43,834 nucleotides of DNA. Source: Candidatus Thiopontia autotrophica. Its GTDB lineage: Bacteria > Pseudomonadota > Gammaproteobacteria > GCF-002020875. Of this stretch, positions 17,194 to 29,798 are shown one piece after another. The notes beneath the pieces are model-generated. The model ran no database searches. It was given only the letters and a program-made list of their open reading frames with translations, and had not been told where the DNA came from. Each line of letters starts with the position of its first letter. The stretch's first letter is position 1. The translations under genes were made by a program, and so were the position numbers. The stretch covers positions 1 to 43,834 of the forward strand of contig JACNFK010000029.1 in NCBI GenBank assembly GCA_014384675.1, in the 5' to 3' direction.

Positions 17194-18099
17194 TGCTGTC
17201 AGTGGCACAAAGGATATTGGAGATTTTGAGCCACTCTCTCCAAAGGTTACATATTCCCACGCATCCTTGGTTGCAAGAATTTTTCTGGTGAGCTTATTGT
17301 TAAGATCATGTCCAGACTTGTACCCGTGATAGGCGCCAAGCACCGGACTTCCCAATAGATAGAGATCACCTACCGCATCAAGAATTTTGTGGCGAACAAA
17401 CTCGTCCTTGAAACGGAGCCCGTCCTCATTAAGAACACGGAACTCATCCAGCCCAACAGCATTCTCCAGGCTAGCTCCAAGTGCCAACCCCTGCATCCGC
17501 AACGACTCTACATCCTTGATAAATCCAAAGGTGCGGGCACGGCTTATATCTTTCTCGTAACGCAGAGAGGAGAACTCAACCTCGTGATTCTGTAACTCTT
17601 CACTGAATACCGGATGTTTAAAATCAATCCCAAAGGATAGACTAAAACCATTGTAAGGATCCAGACGGGCCCATTTGTCCCCATCACGAACCTCTATACT
17701 CTTTTTGATCCTGAGATAACGTTTGGCAGTACCCTGCTCCTCCAGCCCGGCACTCTTCAACATAAACACAAAGGTACTGGCACTCCCATCCATAATTGGA
17801 ATCTCTGATGCATCAAGGTCAACATATGCGTTATCGATCCCGAGACCGGCAAAGGCCGACATCAGATGTTCAACTGTAGAGATTGTAGCCCCATCCTTCA
17901 TCAGGGTTGTTGAGAGTTTTGTATCCCCGACACACGATGGACAGGCTGAAACCTGCGGAGATCCACTCAAATCTGTTCTACGGAACACAATACCGGTATT
18001 CACCGGCGCAGGACGAAGCGTCAGATGGACCTTCTTTCCCGAGTGCAGGCCAATTCCTGTTGAATGGACCTTGGACTTTAATGTTCTTTGATAACTCAT
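17191..18099 (-). CDS. lpxC: UDP-3-O-acyl-N-acetylglucosamine deacetylase
   Basis: Zinc enzyme for the committed step of lipid A synthesis. The ATG at 18099 (MSYQRTLKSKVHSTGIGLHSG) matches the family start and gives 302 residues. The zinc ligands are visible: ISTVEHLMSA near residue 79 and HKILDAVGDLYLLG near 240. AYHGYKSGHDLNN follows with the catalytic histidine near 266. Upstream of lpxC one expects ftsZ, but ftsA is next, 153 bp away, with two promoter-like pairs between, so lpxC is likely transcribed on its own. In E. coli LpxC is degraded by FtsH through its C-terminal tail; the tail here (SPISFVPLTA) is hydrophobic too. Confidence 0.96.
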   Translation of the reverse strand: MSYQRTLKSKVHSTGIGLHSGKKVHLTLRPAPVNTGIVFRRTDLSGSPQVSACPSCVGDTKLSTTLMKDGATISTVEHLMSAFAGLGIDNAYVDLDASEIPIMDGSASTFVFMLKSAGLEEQGTAKRYLRIKKSIEVRDGDKWARLDPYNGFSLSFGIDFKHPVFSEELQNHEVEFSSLRYEKDISRARTFGFIKDVESLRMQGLALGASLENAVGLDEFRVLNEDGLRFKDEFVRHKILDAVGDLYLLGSPVLGAYHGYKSGHDLNNKLTRKILATKDAWEYVTFGESGSKSPISFVPLTA

Positions 18100-18141
18100 A
18101 AATATGCTTATTATTGTTTTTACAATAGCTAACGAGAGCGC

Positions 18142-18170
18142 ATTATATGCAATTATTCTCTTGAATACAA
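18142..18170 (-). promoter_or_regulatory. lpxC promoter, proximal
   Basis: TTGTAT (18170-18165) and a perfect TATAAT (18147-18142) are separated by exactly 17 bases on the minus strand, 42 bases before the lpxC ATG. This is one of the best sigma-70-type promoters in the window. It supports independent transcription of lpxC where ftsZ would normally be the upstream gene. Confidence 0.65.
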
Positions 18171-18204
18171 GCGCATAAAAAAGACATTTTTTGCGCATAA
18201 GTTG

Positions 18205-18234
18205 ATTCTAGTGGTAAATCACCCACAAAATCAA
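18205..18234 (-). promoter_or_regulatory. lpxC promoter, distal
   Basis: TTGATT (18234-18229) and TAGAAT (18210-18205) are separated by 18 bases on the minus strand, upstream of the proximal lpxC promoter. Two direct copies of GCGCATAA lie between the two promoters (about 18171-18178 and 18193-18200). A 6-bp AT-rich stem at 18228-18242 is too weak to call a terminator for ftsA. Confidence 0.45.
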
Positions 18235-18252
18235 GCTGATTTCAACGAACCC

Positions 18253-19478
18253 CTACAAATTTCTTGAGAACCAGCGTCTCATACGCTTCCAAAGATTGGC
18301 GGCTCCACCATTCAGCACCCCTCCATCCTGGGAGCGGTAGCGTGCGCTATGAATCAACAGCCCCACACCAGTTGCATGAACAGGTGTGCGTACAACATCT
18401 ATCAGGCCATCAATATTCTGTGGTGAGCCGAGACGCACAGGCTTATGGAATATCTCCTCTGCCAGCTCAACTGCCCCCTCCATTTTGGAACTTCCCCCAG
18501 TCAAGACAACACCGGCATTTACCATCTCCTCAAAACCACTGCGGCGCAGTTCTGCCTGAACCAGGCTAAAGAGCTCCTCATAGCGAGGACCAACCACCTC
18601 TGCAAGCCCCTGTCGTTTCAGGCGTCGCTCTGGTCGATCTCCAATACTGGGGACTGCAATCTCCTCTTGTGGATCAACCATCTCGGAGAGGGCACATGCA
18701 TACTTGACCTTGATCTCTTCGGCATGATGGGTTGGGGTACGGAGGAAGACCGCAATATCATTGGTTACCTGGTCTCCGGCAACAGGAATAACGGCAGTAT
18801 GACGAATTGAGCCATCGGTAAAGACTGCAATATCGGTGGTTCCTCCACCAATATCAATCATGCAGACACCAAGCTCTTTCTCATCATCACTCAATACAGC
18901 ATAACTGGATGCCAACTGCTCCAGCACAATATCTTCTGCCTCCAGACCGCAGAGTCGAATACATTTCACAATATTTTGGGCCGCACTAATTGACCCCGTT
19001 ACAATGTGGACCTTTGCCTCGAGACGAACACCAGACATGCCAAGGGGCTCATGAATACCCTCCTGATTATCAATAATGAACTCTTGAGGAAGGGTATGGA
19101 GAATCTTTTGATCAGCTGGAATTGCAATGGCCTTGGCAGCATCAACCACCCGGTCGACATCAATTGCGGTCACCTCACGAGTACGAATTGCAACAATACC
19201 GTGCGAGTTCATCCCCTGAATGTGGCTTCCCGCAATACCGGCAGAGACTGACCCAATCTCACACTCGGCCATAATCTCGGCCTCTTCAACGGCACGCTGA
19301 ATGGATTTGACAGTGGACTCAATATTGACCACCACACCCTTCTTCAACCCCTTTGAAGGATGGGTACCAATACCCAGAATCTCGAGATCACCACCCGGCT
19401 TCAATGCACCCACAATGGCGGCTATTTTTGTGGTACCAATATCAAGCCCTACAATCAATTCATGATCTTTCTTACCCA

Positions 19479-19479
<1 letters not shown>
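18253..19479 (-). CDS. ftsA: Cell division protein FtsA
   Basis: Actin-like ATPase that tethers FtsZ filaments to the inner membrane. The 408 residues begin MGKKDHELIVGLDIGTTK (phosphate-1 motif). CMIDIGGGTTDIAVFTDG is the phosphate-2 motif near residue 205, and GVVLTGGSSKMEG the adenosine motif near 335. The C-terminal amphipathic helix LWKRMRRWFSRN is the membrane target. The ATG at 19479 overlaps the ftsQ stop (TGATG); a GTG 3 bases earlier is an alternative. Unusually, ftsZ does not follow: the next gene is lpxC, and FtsZ is encoded 16 kb upstream at the head of the same cluster. Confidence 0.96.
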
Positions 19480-22239
<2,760 letters not shown>

Positions 22240-23631
22240 CCGTCCCGGCCCCGGAAATCAGTAACAGATCTCCCTCCTCTACTACTGTTGGCAGTATCTT
22301 TATCAGCTCATCAACATCCCTGACAAACAGTGGATCCACCTCTCCACGAAGACGAACCGTGCGCGCCAGACTTCTTCCATCAGCACCCGGAATTGGCTCT
22401 TCACCTGCAGGGTAGACCTCCATCAACAACAGAATGTCTGCCGTGGACAGCACATCAACAAAGTCATCGTAAAGGTCTCTGGTTCTGGAGTAGCGGTGCG
22501 GTTGAAATGCCAGGACCACTCTGCGTCCAGGCCAACTATCACGTATCGCCTTCAGGGTTGCCGCAAGCTCTCTGGGATGATGTCCATAATCGTCAACCAG
22601 CTGAACCTCTCCCCGAGGGAACTGACAGAACCCATAATTCTGGAAACGTCGTGCAATACCCTGAAACCTTGCCAGAGCGTTGACCACAACATCATCATCC
22701 ACCCCAAGATAGGATGCCACTGCAATAGCCGCCAGTGCATTCAATACATTATGGTGACCAGGAAGGTTCAAGGTAATGGGGATTGGTGCACGTTGCGGGC
22801 GACGGAGTTGAAATCGACTCACCCCATTTGAGATTTCAAGTTGCTCCGCCCCAAAATCCACCCCACTGGAAAAACCGTAACTCAGGAATGGGCGGGAGAT
22901 GTTATCCATAATTCTGGAGACTCCAGGATCATCCACACAAAGCACTGCTTTCCCATAAAATGGCAGATGGTGAATAAACTCTTCAAAAGTTTGATCAAGC
23001 TTGTCAATATCACCACCATAGGTAGACATATGGTCTTCATCAATATTGGTAACTACAGCAATCATCGGCTGCAGATGGAGAAATGAGGCATCACTCTCAT
23101 CAGCTTCCGCAACCAGATAACGACCACTACCAAGTTGTGCTCCCCCATCATCAATATCTTCTGCCTGTTCACCACGATTAATGCGGCCACCGATTACGTA
23201 TGTTGGATCCAGCCCCGCCTCCTCAAGCAACATGGCAATCAGGCTAGTGGTAGTGGTTTTACCGTGGGTACCGGCAACAGCAATTCCATAACGAAAACGC
23301 ATCAATTCAGCCAACATCTCGGCACGGGGGATTACTGGAATAGAGTGATCTCGTGCAGCAACCACCTCGGGATTATCTGCACCAATTGCACTGGAGATCA
23401 CTACCACATCTGCTCCTGCAATCTGTTTGCCGTCATGACCAATATTGATGTCCGCTCCCTGCTTTATGAGGCTGCTAATGATTTTGGACTCTGTCTGGTC
23501 AGAACCTGAGACCTCAAAACCAAGGTTTAATAGCAGCCTGGCAATACCATTCATCCCCGCACCACCGATCCCCACCATATGAATCCTGTGGATTTGGTGC
23601 ATAGCCTCTGCCAGTTCTCGACTATCTGCCA

Positions 23632-24720
23632 TCAACAGAGCTCCTTACAGATTGATACCACATCTGCTGCCGCCTCTGGCCTCGACAACTCTCTAGCCTT
23701 CTCTCCCATCTCCGATATCATCCCTGGATGCTGAATAAACTCCCTGATCATACCTAATAACCTCTCTCCATCCAGATCTCTCTGCTGGACGAGCAGTGCT
23801 GCATCATCACTCTGCAAAAAATTTCCATTTGCTGTCTGGTGATCATCCACAGCAAATGGAAAGGGGACAAGAATAGCTGGGCGTCCCACCATTGCCAGCT
23901 CAGAAACTGTCATTGCCCCTGCTCGACACAGCACCAGATCAGACCATTGATATGCCTCTTGCATATTCTCAATATAGGCGACAACACGACTATTTTCTCC
24001 GCTGTCAAATACAACTCCATGCTTTATGTATTCCAACTCTGTATCTTTCAGATTACTCTCACCAGTCTGATGGTAGATCTCCAGCCTCTCCTCAGGCAAC
24101 AACATTGATATCATCTCTGGAATCAGCTGATTAATTCGTTGCGCACCCAAACTGCCGCCCAGCACCAGTAGACGAAGGGGATTATGTGAAGAGGCTATCT
24201 CCATATCCATCAATCTGCTACGTAGTGGATTACCTGTCTGCACCACTTTTTTGCCGGGTCCAAATGTTCCAGGAAATGCCTCCAATACCCTTCTGGAAAC
24301 AGTAGATAACAGTCTGTTGGTTAACCCCGCAACTGCATTCTGCTCATGAATAACCAGCGGCCTTCGCATAATCCATGCAGCAACTCCGCCTGGACCAGCG
24401 ACAAACCCGCCCATCCCCAATACAACATCAGGCTTTATCCTCCAGATAGCACCTATTGATTGTGCTATCGCCCGACTCAGATGAAATGGAGCGAGCAATA
24501 GGCTTATTATCCCTTTTCCACGCAGTCCATGAATAGAGATCCACTCCACCCCTATCCCTGCCTCTGGAACCAGTCTGGATTCCATTCCAGTCCTTGTCCC
24601 CAACCAGATAACCTCATCCCCACCGCGCCTCCACAGTTCCGCAACAGCAAGGGCTGGATATATATGTCCTCCAGTGCCACCAGCCATAATCATCAAACAT
24701 TTTTTCTTGTGCGCTGTCAT
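23632..24720 (-). CDS. murG: UDP-GlcNAc transferase MurG (lipid II synthase)
   Basis: Peripheral inner-membrane glycosyltransferase (GT28) that adds GlcNAc to lipid I to form lipid [22 protein letters not shown] near residue 10 is the lipid-I binding glycine loop, [17 protein letters not shown] a second such loop, and [16 protein letters not shown] near 124 is a family signature. [25 protein letters not shown] near 262 forms the UDP-GlcNAc site. The 362 residues are normal. It overlaps ftsW by 4 bases (ATGA), implying coupled translation. Confidence 0.96.
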   Translation of the reverse strand: MTAHKKKCLMIMAGGTGGHIYPALAVAELWRRGGDEVIWLGTRTGMESRLVPEAGIGVEWISIHGLRGKGIISLLLAPFHLSRAIAQSIGAIWRIKPDVVLGMGGFVAGPGGVAAWIMRRPLVIHEQNAVAGLTNRLLSTVSRRVLEAFPGTFGPGKKVVQTGNPLRSRLMDMEIASSHNPLRLLVLGGSLGAQRINQLIPEMISMLLPEERLEIYHQTGESNLKDTELEYIKHGVVFDSGENSRVVAYIENMQEAYQWSDLVLCRAGAMTVSELAMVGRPAILVPFPFAVDDHQTANGNFLQSDDAALLVQQRDLDGERLLGMIREFIQHPGMISEMGEKARELSRPEAAADVVSICKELC

Positions 24721-25961
24721 AAATGATCTCGCCTCGCTCCCCTGTTATTTCTTGCCTTTCTATGCACCAGCGGGCAAATCTCATACTCCACCCGCATCAA
24801 CAGGGCGATAGCAATCATCATCACCAACAGGCTACTGCCGCCATAACTCATTAGTGGCAGAGTTAACCCCTTGGTTGGCAACAGATTCATATTAACACCA
24901 AGATTAATCAGAGCCTGCAGCCCAATCCAGGTTCCAATACCGTAGGCAAGATAACTTGCATATGGTTGCCGGCACTCACTAGCCTGAGAAGCCAGCCAGA
25001 ATGACTTCCAGACCAGAAAAGCGAACAGGGCAACCACTGAAAGCGTTCCGATTAAACCCAGCTCCTCCGCTATAACCGCCAAAATAAAATCCGTGTGCGC
25101 TTCGGGAAGATAGAAGAGTTTTTGTAGCCCCTCACCCAGACCAAGCCCCTGCCATCCTCCACGGCCATAAGCAATCAAGGCCTGGGTTATCTGATAGTTG
25201 CGTCCCTGGGGATCAACCAGAAATGGGTCATCTCCAAGAAATGAGGCTATTCTGGAGACACGGAAAGGCTCCATCCATATAGCTACAGAAAGAAACAGTA
25301 GGCCACACAAGATAAAGAGCATAAATTGTGAAAAGCGCACCCCTCCAAGCAACATCATGACCATAACCACAACCATCATTACAAATGCCGCACCTAGATC
25401 AGGCTCAATCAAGATCAATACGCCCACCCCGGCCAACAGTGCAATTGGACGCAGAACTGCGAACAACTCATTTGAGACTTTTTCTCGATGACGCACTAGG
25501 TAGCCTGCAAGATAGAGAAATGCAGCCAATTTGGTAAATTCCGAGGGCTGAAGACGAATTGGACCAAGTACTAGCCAGCGATGTGCCCCATTTACCTTAT
25601 CCCCAACAAACAGAACCAATATCAACAAGAGAGCACTGATTAAGAGTAGCGTTGGAGCAATCTTCTCCCAAAATTGCAGGGGGATCTGCAGAACCACCAT
25701 GCCAACCATCAACCCGATAGAGGCAAAACCAAACTGTCTCAGCAGATAGTGTAACGGCTCACCAAATCGTTTTTCTGCAATAGGCATGGATGCAGATGCC
25801 ACCATAACCAATCCAAACAGCAGGATAAAAAGAGCTACAGGAAAAAGTCCGGACTCCGCAACAGTACGGCCTATACTACGTGCTCCAGCTGGTCTGGGTT
25901 TTCTGGATCTGTCACTACCTCCCCAGGTAAACCACCCTTGAAACAGGCTATGCTTGCTCAT
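24717..25961 (-). CDS. ftsW: Septal peptidoglycan polymerase FtsW
   Basis: SEDS-family membrane glycosyltransferase that polymerises lipid II at the septum together with FtsI. About ten transmembrane helices are predicted by eye over 414 residues. Family signatures are visible: LGPIRLQPSEFTKLAAFLYLAGYL near residue 132, GEGLQKLFYLPEAHTDFILAV with the AEELG acidic motif near 280, and LPTKGLTLPLMSYGGSSLL near 360. It overlaps murD by 4 bases and murG by 4, in standard dcw order. Confidence 0.96.
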   Translation of the reverse strand: MSKHSLFQGWFTWGGSDRSRKPRPAGARSIGRTVAESGLFPVALFILLFGLVMVASASMPIAEKRFGEPLHYLLRQFGFASIGLMVGMVVLQIPLQFWEKIAPTLLLISALLLILVLFVGDKVNGAHRWLVLGPIRLQPSEFTKLAAFLYLAGYLVRHREKVSNELFAVLRPIALLAGVGVLILIEPDLGAAFVMMVVVMVMMLLGGVRFSQFMLFILCGLLFLSVAIWMEPFRVSRIASFLGDDPFLVDPQGRNYQITQALIAYGRGGWQGLGLGEGLQKLFYLPEAHTDFILAVIAEELGLIGTLSVVALFAFLVWKSFWLASQASECRQPYASYLAYGIGTWIGLQALINLGVNMNLLPTKGLTLPLMSYGGSSLLVMMIAIALLMRVEYEICPLVHRKARNNRGARRDHL

Positions 25962-27361
25962 AACGCACCCTCTATAAGATCAAACAGGTCATCTCTAAAT
26001 ATCGTCCCACGCTCCTCAAACCCGCTGTACTGATCAAAGCTGGCGCATGCAGGAGACAACAAGACCATATCACCATGTTGTGCCACCATGTCTGCTGCGC
26101 CCACTGCTGCACTCATATCCTCTACAAATATCTCAGGGACAACACCATTAAATGATTTTGAGATTATATCGGCATCCTCCCCCATCAAGATTACTGTCCG
26201 TACATGCCTCTTGAGCAGTGGTTGCAGAGAACAGAAATCACCATCCTTGCCCTGACCCCCGACAATCAGAACAATCTTTCCGCTATCACCAGCTGTCTCT
26301 GTTAACAACCCCTTGATGGCCGCCTCTGTTGCCCCTACATTGGTCCCTTTTGAATCATTGATCCAGACAACTCCATTATGGTCGGCAACCCACTCCGTGC
26401 GATGGGGCAGGCCACGAAACTCTTGCAACGCCTCAACCATTGAAGCCATACCCATTCCAGCAGATTCACCAAGAGCCAATGCTGCCATTGCATTCAGATA
26501 GTTGTGCTCCCCCATGATATGTAACTTATCTGTAGAGAGCAGAAAGTCGCCACCTCTACAGATCCATGTTTTTCCATCTTTCGTCATGATACCGTAAGAA
26601 TCTGCCCCATCTGGTGGGCCTGCATGGTAGGAGTGCAGTTTTGATGATCCATTTTGCTGGTTTACCAATTCGCATACTATCTCGTCATCTGAATCATAAA
26701 TCAGATGTGATGCATGACTGTATATACCTCCTTTGGTCTCTGCATAACTCTGTAGATCAGGGTATCGATCCATATGGTCAGGGGTAACATTCAGTACAAC
26801 AGAGGCAACAGGCATCAGAGTTTTCATGGTCTCAAGCTGGAAGCTGGAGAGCTCCAGAATATACAGATCAGGCTCATCCTCACCCAAAAGATCAAGTGCA
26901 GGTATCCCGAGATTACCGCCATAACGGACATCAAGAGCCGCTTTCTGTGCCATCCTGGCAACCAGAGTTGTAACTGTACTTTTTCCATTCGATCCGGTGA
27001 TGGCAATAACCGGCGCTTTTGCGTAACGGGCAAACAATTCGATATCACCAATTAGCTCAACCCCGCTATTAACCGCCTGCTGAATAGCTGGAGAGTCTTT
27101 GGATACTCCCGGACTCAATACAATACACCTCACCGATGACAGCAGCTCTCCATCCAGTGGTCCCAATACAATATCCAGATCAGGATAGCGATCCTCTATT
27201 TCTGCCAGTTCAGGCGGAGAGTTACGTGTATCAGTCGCCACTAACGGCACCTCATATCTGGAGAGGAACTGCAGAACAGATTGTCCGCTCTTCCCCAGGC
27301 CGACAACCATGGTCTTGTCCTTGATCTCAGGATCTCTCAACTTGTTGTCAGACACCACCAC
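25958..27361 (-). CDS. murD: UDP-N-acetylmuramoyl-L-alanine--D-glutamate ligase
   Basis: Adds D-glutamate to UDP-MurNAc-L-Ala. MVVGLGKSGQSVLQFL near residue 18 binds the UDP-sugar, [18 protein letters not shown] near 120 is the P-loop, LELSSFQLE near 168 and NDSKGTNVGATEAAI near 335 are metal/nucleotide motifs. The start is probably one of three consecutive GTG codons (27361, 27358, 27355) just after the mraY TAG, with AGGT about 9 bases before the first; I list 27361. No ATG lies near the expected N-terminus. Length about 467 residues, slightly above the E. coli 438. Confidence 0.93.
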   Translation of the reverse strand: MVVSDNKLRDPEIKDKTMVVGLGKSGQSVLQFLSRYEVPLVATDTRNSPPELAEIEDRYPDLDIVLGPLDGELLSSVRCIVLSPGVSKDSPAIQQAVNSGVELIGDIELFARYAKAPVIAITGSNGKSTVTTLVARMAQKAALDVRYGGNLGIPALDLLGEDEPDLYILELSSFQLETMKTLMPVASVVLNVTPDHMDRYPDLQSYAETKGGIYSHASHLIYDSDDEIVCELVNQQNGSSKLHSYHAGPPDGADSYGIMTKDGKTWICRGGDFLLSTDKLHIMGEHNYLNAMAALALGESAGMGMASMVEALQEFRGLPHRTEWVADHNGVVWINDSKGTNVGATEAAIKGLLTETAGDSGKIVLIVGGQGKDGDFCSLQPLLKRHVRTVILMGEDADIISKSFNGVVPEIFVEDMSAAVGAADMVAQHGDMVLLSPACASFDQYSGFEERGTIFRDDLFDLIEGAL

Positions 27362-27366
27362 GTCTG

Positions 27367-28449
27367 CTACCTGATTTTGAGTGTTGCCAACCCAATCAAC
27401 ACGAGAATAAAGGTGATAATCCAGAACCGTACAATTACCCTTGGCTCGGGCCATCCCTTGAGTTCAAAGTGATGATGTATCGGTGCCATCCTGAACACCC
27501 GCCTGCCGGTCAACTTGAAGGAGGCCACCTGAATCATTACTGAAACTGTCTCCAGCACAAACACCCCTCCCATAATAAGCAGAACCAACTCCTGGCGCAC
27601 CAGTATTGCCACCATCCCCAATGCTGCCCCAAGTGCAAGAGCACCTACATCACCCATAAATACCATTGCCGGATAGGTATTGAACCAGAGAAACCCCAGA
27701 CCTGCCCCAACCAGAGCACCGCAGAATACAGCCAGCTCTCCAGCCTCTGGCAGTGATGGAATTGCAAGATATCTGGCAAACTCCACATGCCCACTCAGGT
27801 ATGCAAAAACACCCAGTGCCCCGCCCACCAGTACTGCAGGCATAATAGCCAGCCCATCCAGCCCATCAGTCAGATTAACTGCATTACTGGATCCCACAAT
27901 CACCAGAAATGCCAATGGCAGATAGAGCAGCCCAAGATCAATAACTATATCCTTGAAGAAGGGGACAAACAGCTGGGTCTCGGTTACTGTTGATGCAGAC
28001 ATATAGACCCAGACTACAGCAACGGTTGCAATGAATGATTGCCCAAGAAATTTGGATCGTGCAGAGATTCCATTTGGATCCTGGTAGACAACCTTACGAT
28101 AATCATCCACCCAACCTATTGCACCAAAACCGAGCGTTACCAACAATACTGCCCATAGATAACGGTTGGAGAGATCCCCCCACAACAGAGTAGATACTGT
28201 AACTGCAACCAGAATGAGTGCACCGCCCATGGTTGGGGTTCCCGCCTTTGCCAGATGAGATTGGGGGCCATCCTCTCGAACAGCCTGACCCACCTTGTAG
28301 TGGGTCAACTTCCGAATCATTATCGGACCAACCATAAAAGATAGTACAAGGGCAGTTAGTGCTCCCAGAATTGCTCGTAGAGTCAGATACTGAAACACGG
28401 AGAATCCCCCATAAAAATCTGCCAGATAATCTCCTATATAGAGCATCAT
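27367..28449 (-). CDS. mraY: Phospho-MurNAc-pentapeptide transferase
   Basis: Polytopic inner-membrane enzyme that transfers phospho-MurNAc-pentapeptide to undecaprenyl phosphate, forming lipid I. Motifs: KAGTPTMGG near residue 69, WVDDYRKV near 112 (catalytic DD pair), [13 protein letters not shown] near 190 and the histidine loop [15 protein letters not shown] near 322. Length 360 residues with ten or so membrane helices, identical in size to the E. coli protein. The ATG at 28449 overlaps the murF TGA (ATGA). Confidence 0.97.
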   Translation of the reverse strand: MMLYIGDYLADFYGGFSVFQYLTLRAILGALTALVLSFMVGPIMIRKLTHYKVGQAVREDGPQSHLAKAGTPTMGGALILVAVTVSTLLWGDLSNRYLWAVLLVTLGFGAIGWVDDYRKVVYQDPNGISARSKFLGQSFIATVAVVWVYMSASTVTETQLFVPFFKDIVIDLGLLYLPLAFLVIVGSSNAVNLTDGLDGLAIMPAVLVGGALGVFAYLSGHVEFARYLAIPSLPEAGELAVFCGALVGAGLGFLWFNTYPAMVFMGDVGALALGAALGMVAILVRQELVLLIMGGVFVLETVSVMIQVASFKLTGRRVFRMAPIHHHFELKGWPEPRVIVRFWIITFILVLIGLATLKIR

Positions 28450-29798
28450 GACTGGTCATCTGCCTCCTTAACCGTAATCTTCCTTACAATCTGTTCCATT
28501 TTCATAAACCGGGACCCTTTCACCAAAATAACCCTTCCCATGGCCAACTCATCTGCCAGGGCAACCACCAACTTCTCACTATCCTCAAATAGAGCTGCGC
28601 CATCTCCAAATCCTGAGACATACTCAGAGGCACTACTACCAAGCGCATACATACTGTCAATACCGGCTGATTTGGCCATAACACCAATCTGTTTATGGAG
28701 ATGTGGAGAATCCTCGCCCAATTCACCCATGTCACCAACCACAAGGATTCTTCGACCTTCCATAGATGAGAGCACCTCTACTGCCCGCATCATAGATTCC
28801 GGACTCGCATTATAGGTATCATCAATAACTACAGCCCCTCCTCTCCCCGGTTTACTCTCCAGCCTACCTGGTATGGCCTGCATGGACTCCAAACCATTTT
28901 TTACCTGTCCAAGTGAGGCGCCAGCCTGGACAGCAAGGGCTGCAGCAGCAAGCGCATTCATTTTGTTGTGTTCCCCTGGAAGGGGTAATTCTACCTTCAA
29001 TGACTCTCCTTTATAAGATATCTCAAAAGGTTCTCGGCTCTTGATCACAGCAGAGATCAGAGATGGCTCACAGCAAGATCCATAGGTTTGAACCTCTCGT
29101 CCTGTAGCCATAGCCACCCAGTCATCTGCTTGCGGCAGGTCACAATTGATGAGTGCAACACCATCACTACGTAGCCCGGCATAAATCTCACCTTTGGCTC
29201 TGGCTATATTTCTGATTGAACCAAACCCACCAAGGTGGGCAGAACCAACATTATTTACCAGAGCTATCGTCGGCTGTGCAATTGCAGATAATCTCGCAAT
29301 TTCTCCCAGAGCACTTGCCCCCATCTCAATAACTGCCCACCTGTCACCTGAAGAGAGATTGAACAGCGTCAGTGGAACTCCAATATCATTGTTCAGGTTT
29401 CCCTTGGTAACTGTTCCAGGACCAAGCTGGGCCAGTATCAACGCAACCATCTCTTTTACTGTAGTCTTGCCATTGCTGCCAGTAATAGCCATGAGAGGAA
29501 TATCAAATTGATCTCTCCAGGCAGATGCAACCATACCTAATGCAGATAGAGTATCGGTAACCACAATCTGCGGCAGACTGCTCTTATATAGCTGATCTGT
29601 AATTGCACCTACCGCACCTTTCTTGAGTGCAGTATCAAGATATTCACCACCACTAAAATTGGGGCCACGAAGCGCCACAAACAACTCTCCACTCTTAAGA
29701 GTTCTGGTATCACTGCTTACCCCCCGAAAACCGCTATCTCCACCAATAAGTGGGGCATTCAATAGATCTGCAATATGGGAGAGTTTTTTCAACATCAC
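28446..29798 (-). CDS. murF: UDP-MurNAc-tripeptide--D-Ala-D-Ala ligase
   Basis: Adds the D-Ala-D-Ala dipeptide made by DdlB, completing the pentapeptide precursor. [21 protein letters not shown] near residues 28-48 binds the UDP-sugar, [18 protein letters not shown] near 105 is the P-loop, [12 protein letters not shown] near 156 and [11 protein letters not shown] near 327 are family motifs. Length 450 residues. The start is either the GTG at 29798, directly abutting the murE TAG, or the ATG 3 bases later; both lack a clear ribosome-binding site, so it depends on coupling to murE. Confidence 0.95.
   Translation of the reverse strand: MMLKKLSHIADLLNAPLIGGDSGFRGVSSDTRTLKSGELFVALRGPNFSGGEYLDTALKKGAVGAITDQLYKSSLPQIVVTDTLSALGMVASAWRDQFDIPLMAITGSNGKTTVKEMVALILAQLGPGTVTKGNLNNDIGVPLTLFNLSSGDRWAVIEMGASALGEIARLSAIAQPTIALVNNVGSAHLGGFGSIRNIARAKGEIYAGLRSDGVALINCDLPQADDWVAMATGREVQTYGSCCEPSLISAVIKSREPFEISYKGESLKVELPLPGEHNKMNALAAAALAVQAGASLGQVKNGLESMQAIPGRLESKPGRGGAVVIDDTYNASPESMMRAVEVLSSMEGRRILVVGDMGELGEDSPHLHKQIGVMAKSAGIDSMYALGSSASEYVSGFGDGAALFEDSEKLVVALADELAMGRVILVKGSRFMKMEQIVRKITVKEADDQS

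Noticed and set aside
16887-17229. Small plus-strand frames in the lpxC-secA gap
   Set aside because: They run through the inverted repeat and dispersed repeat and have no coding signature or start signal.
18228-18242. Stem-loop AAATCA-AGC-TGATTT as the ftsA terminator
   Set aside because: Only six AT-rich base pairs and no following T-run; it also overlaps a likely -35 box for lpxC.
18100-18252. Degraded ftsZ fragment between ftsA and lpxC
   Set aside because: No frame in the gap resembles FtsZ; the sequence is AT-rich promoter DNA.
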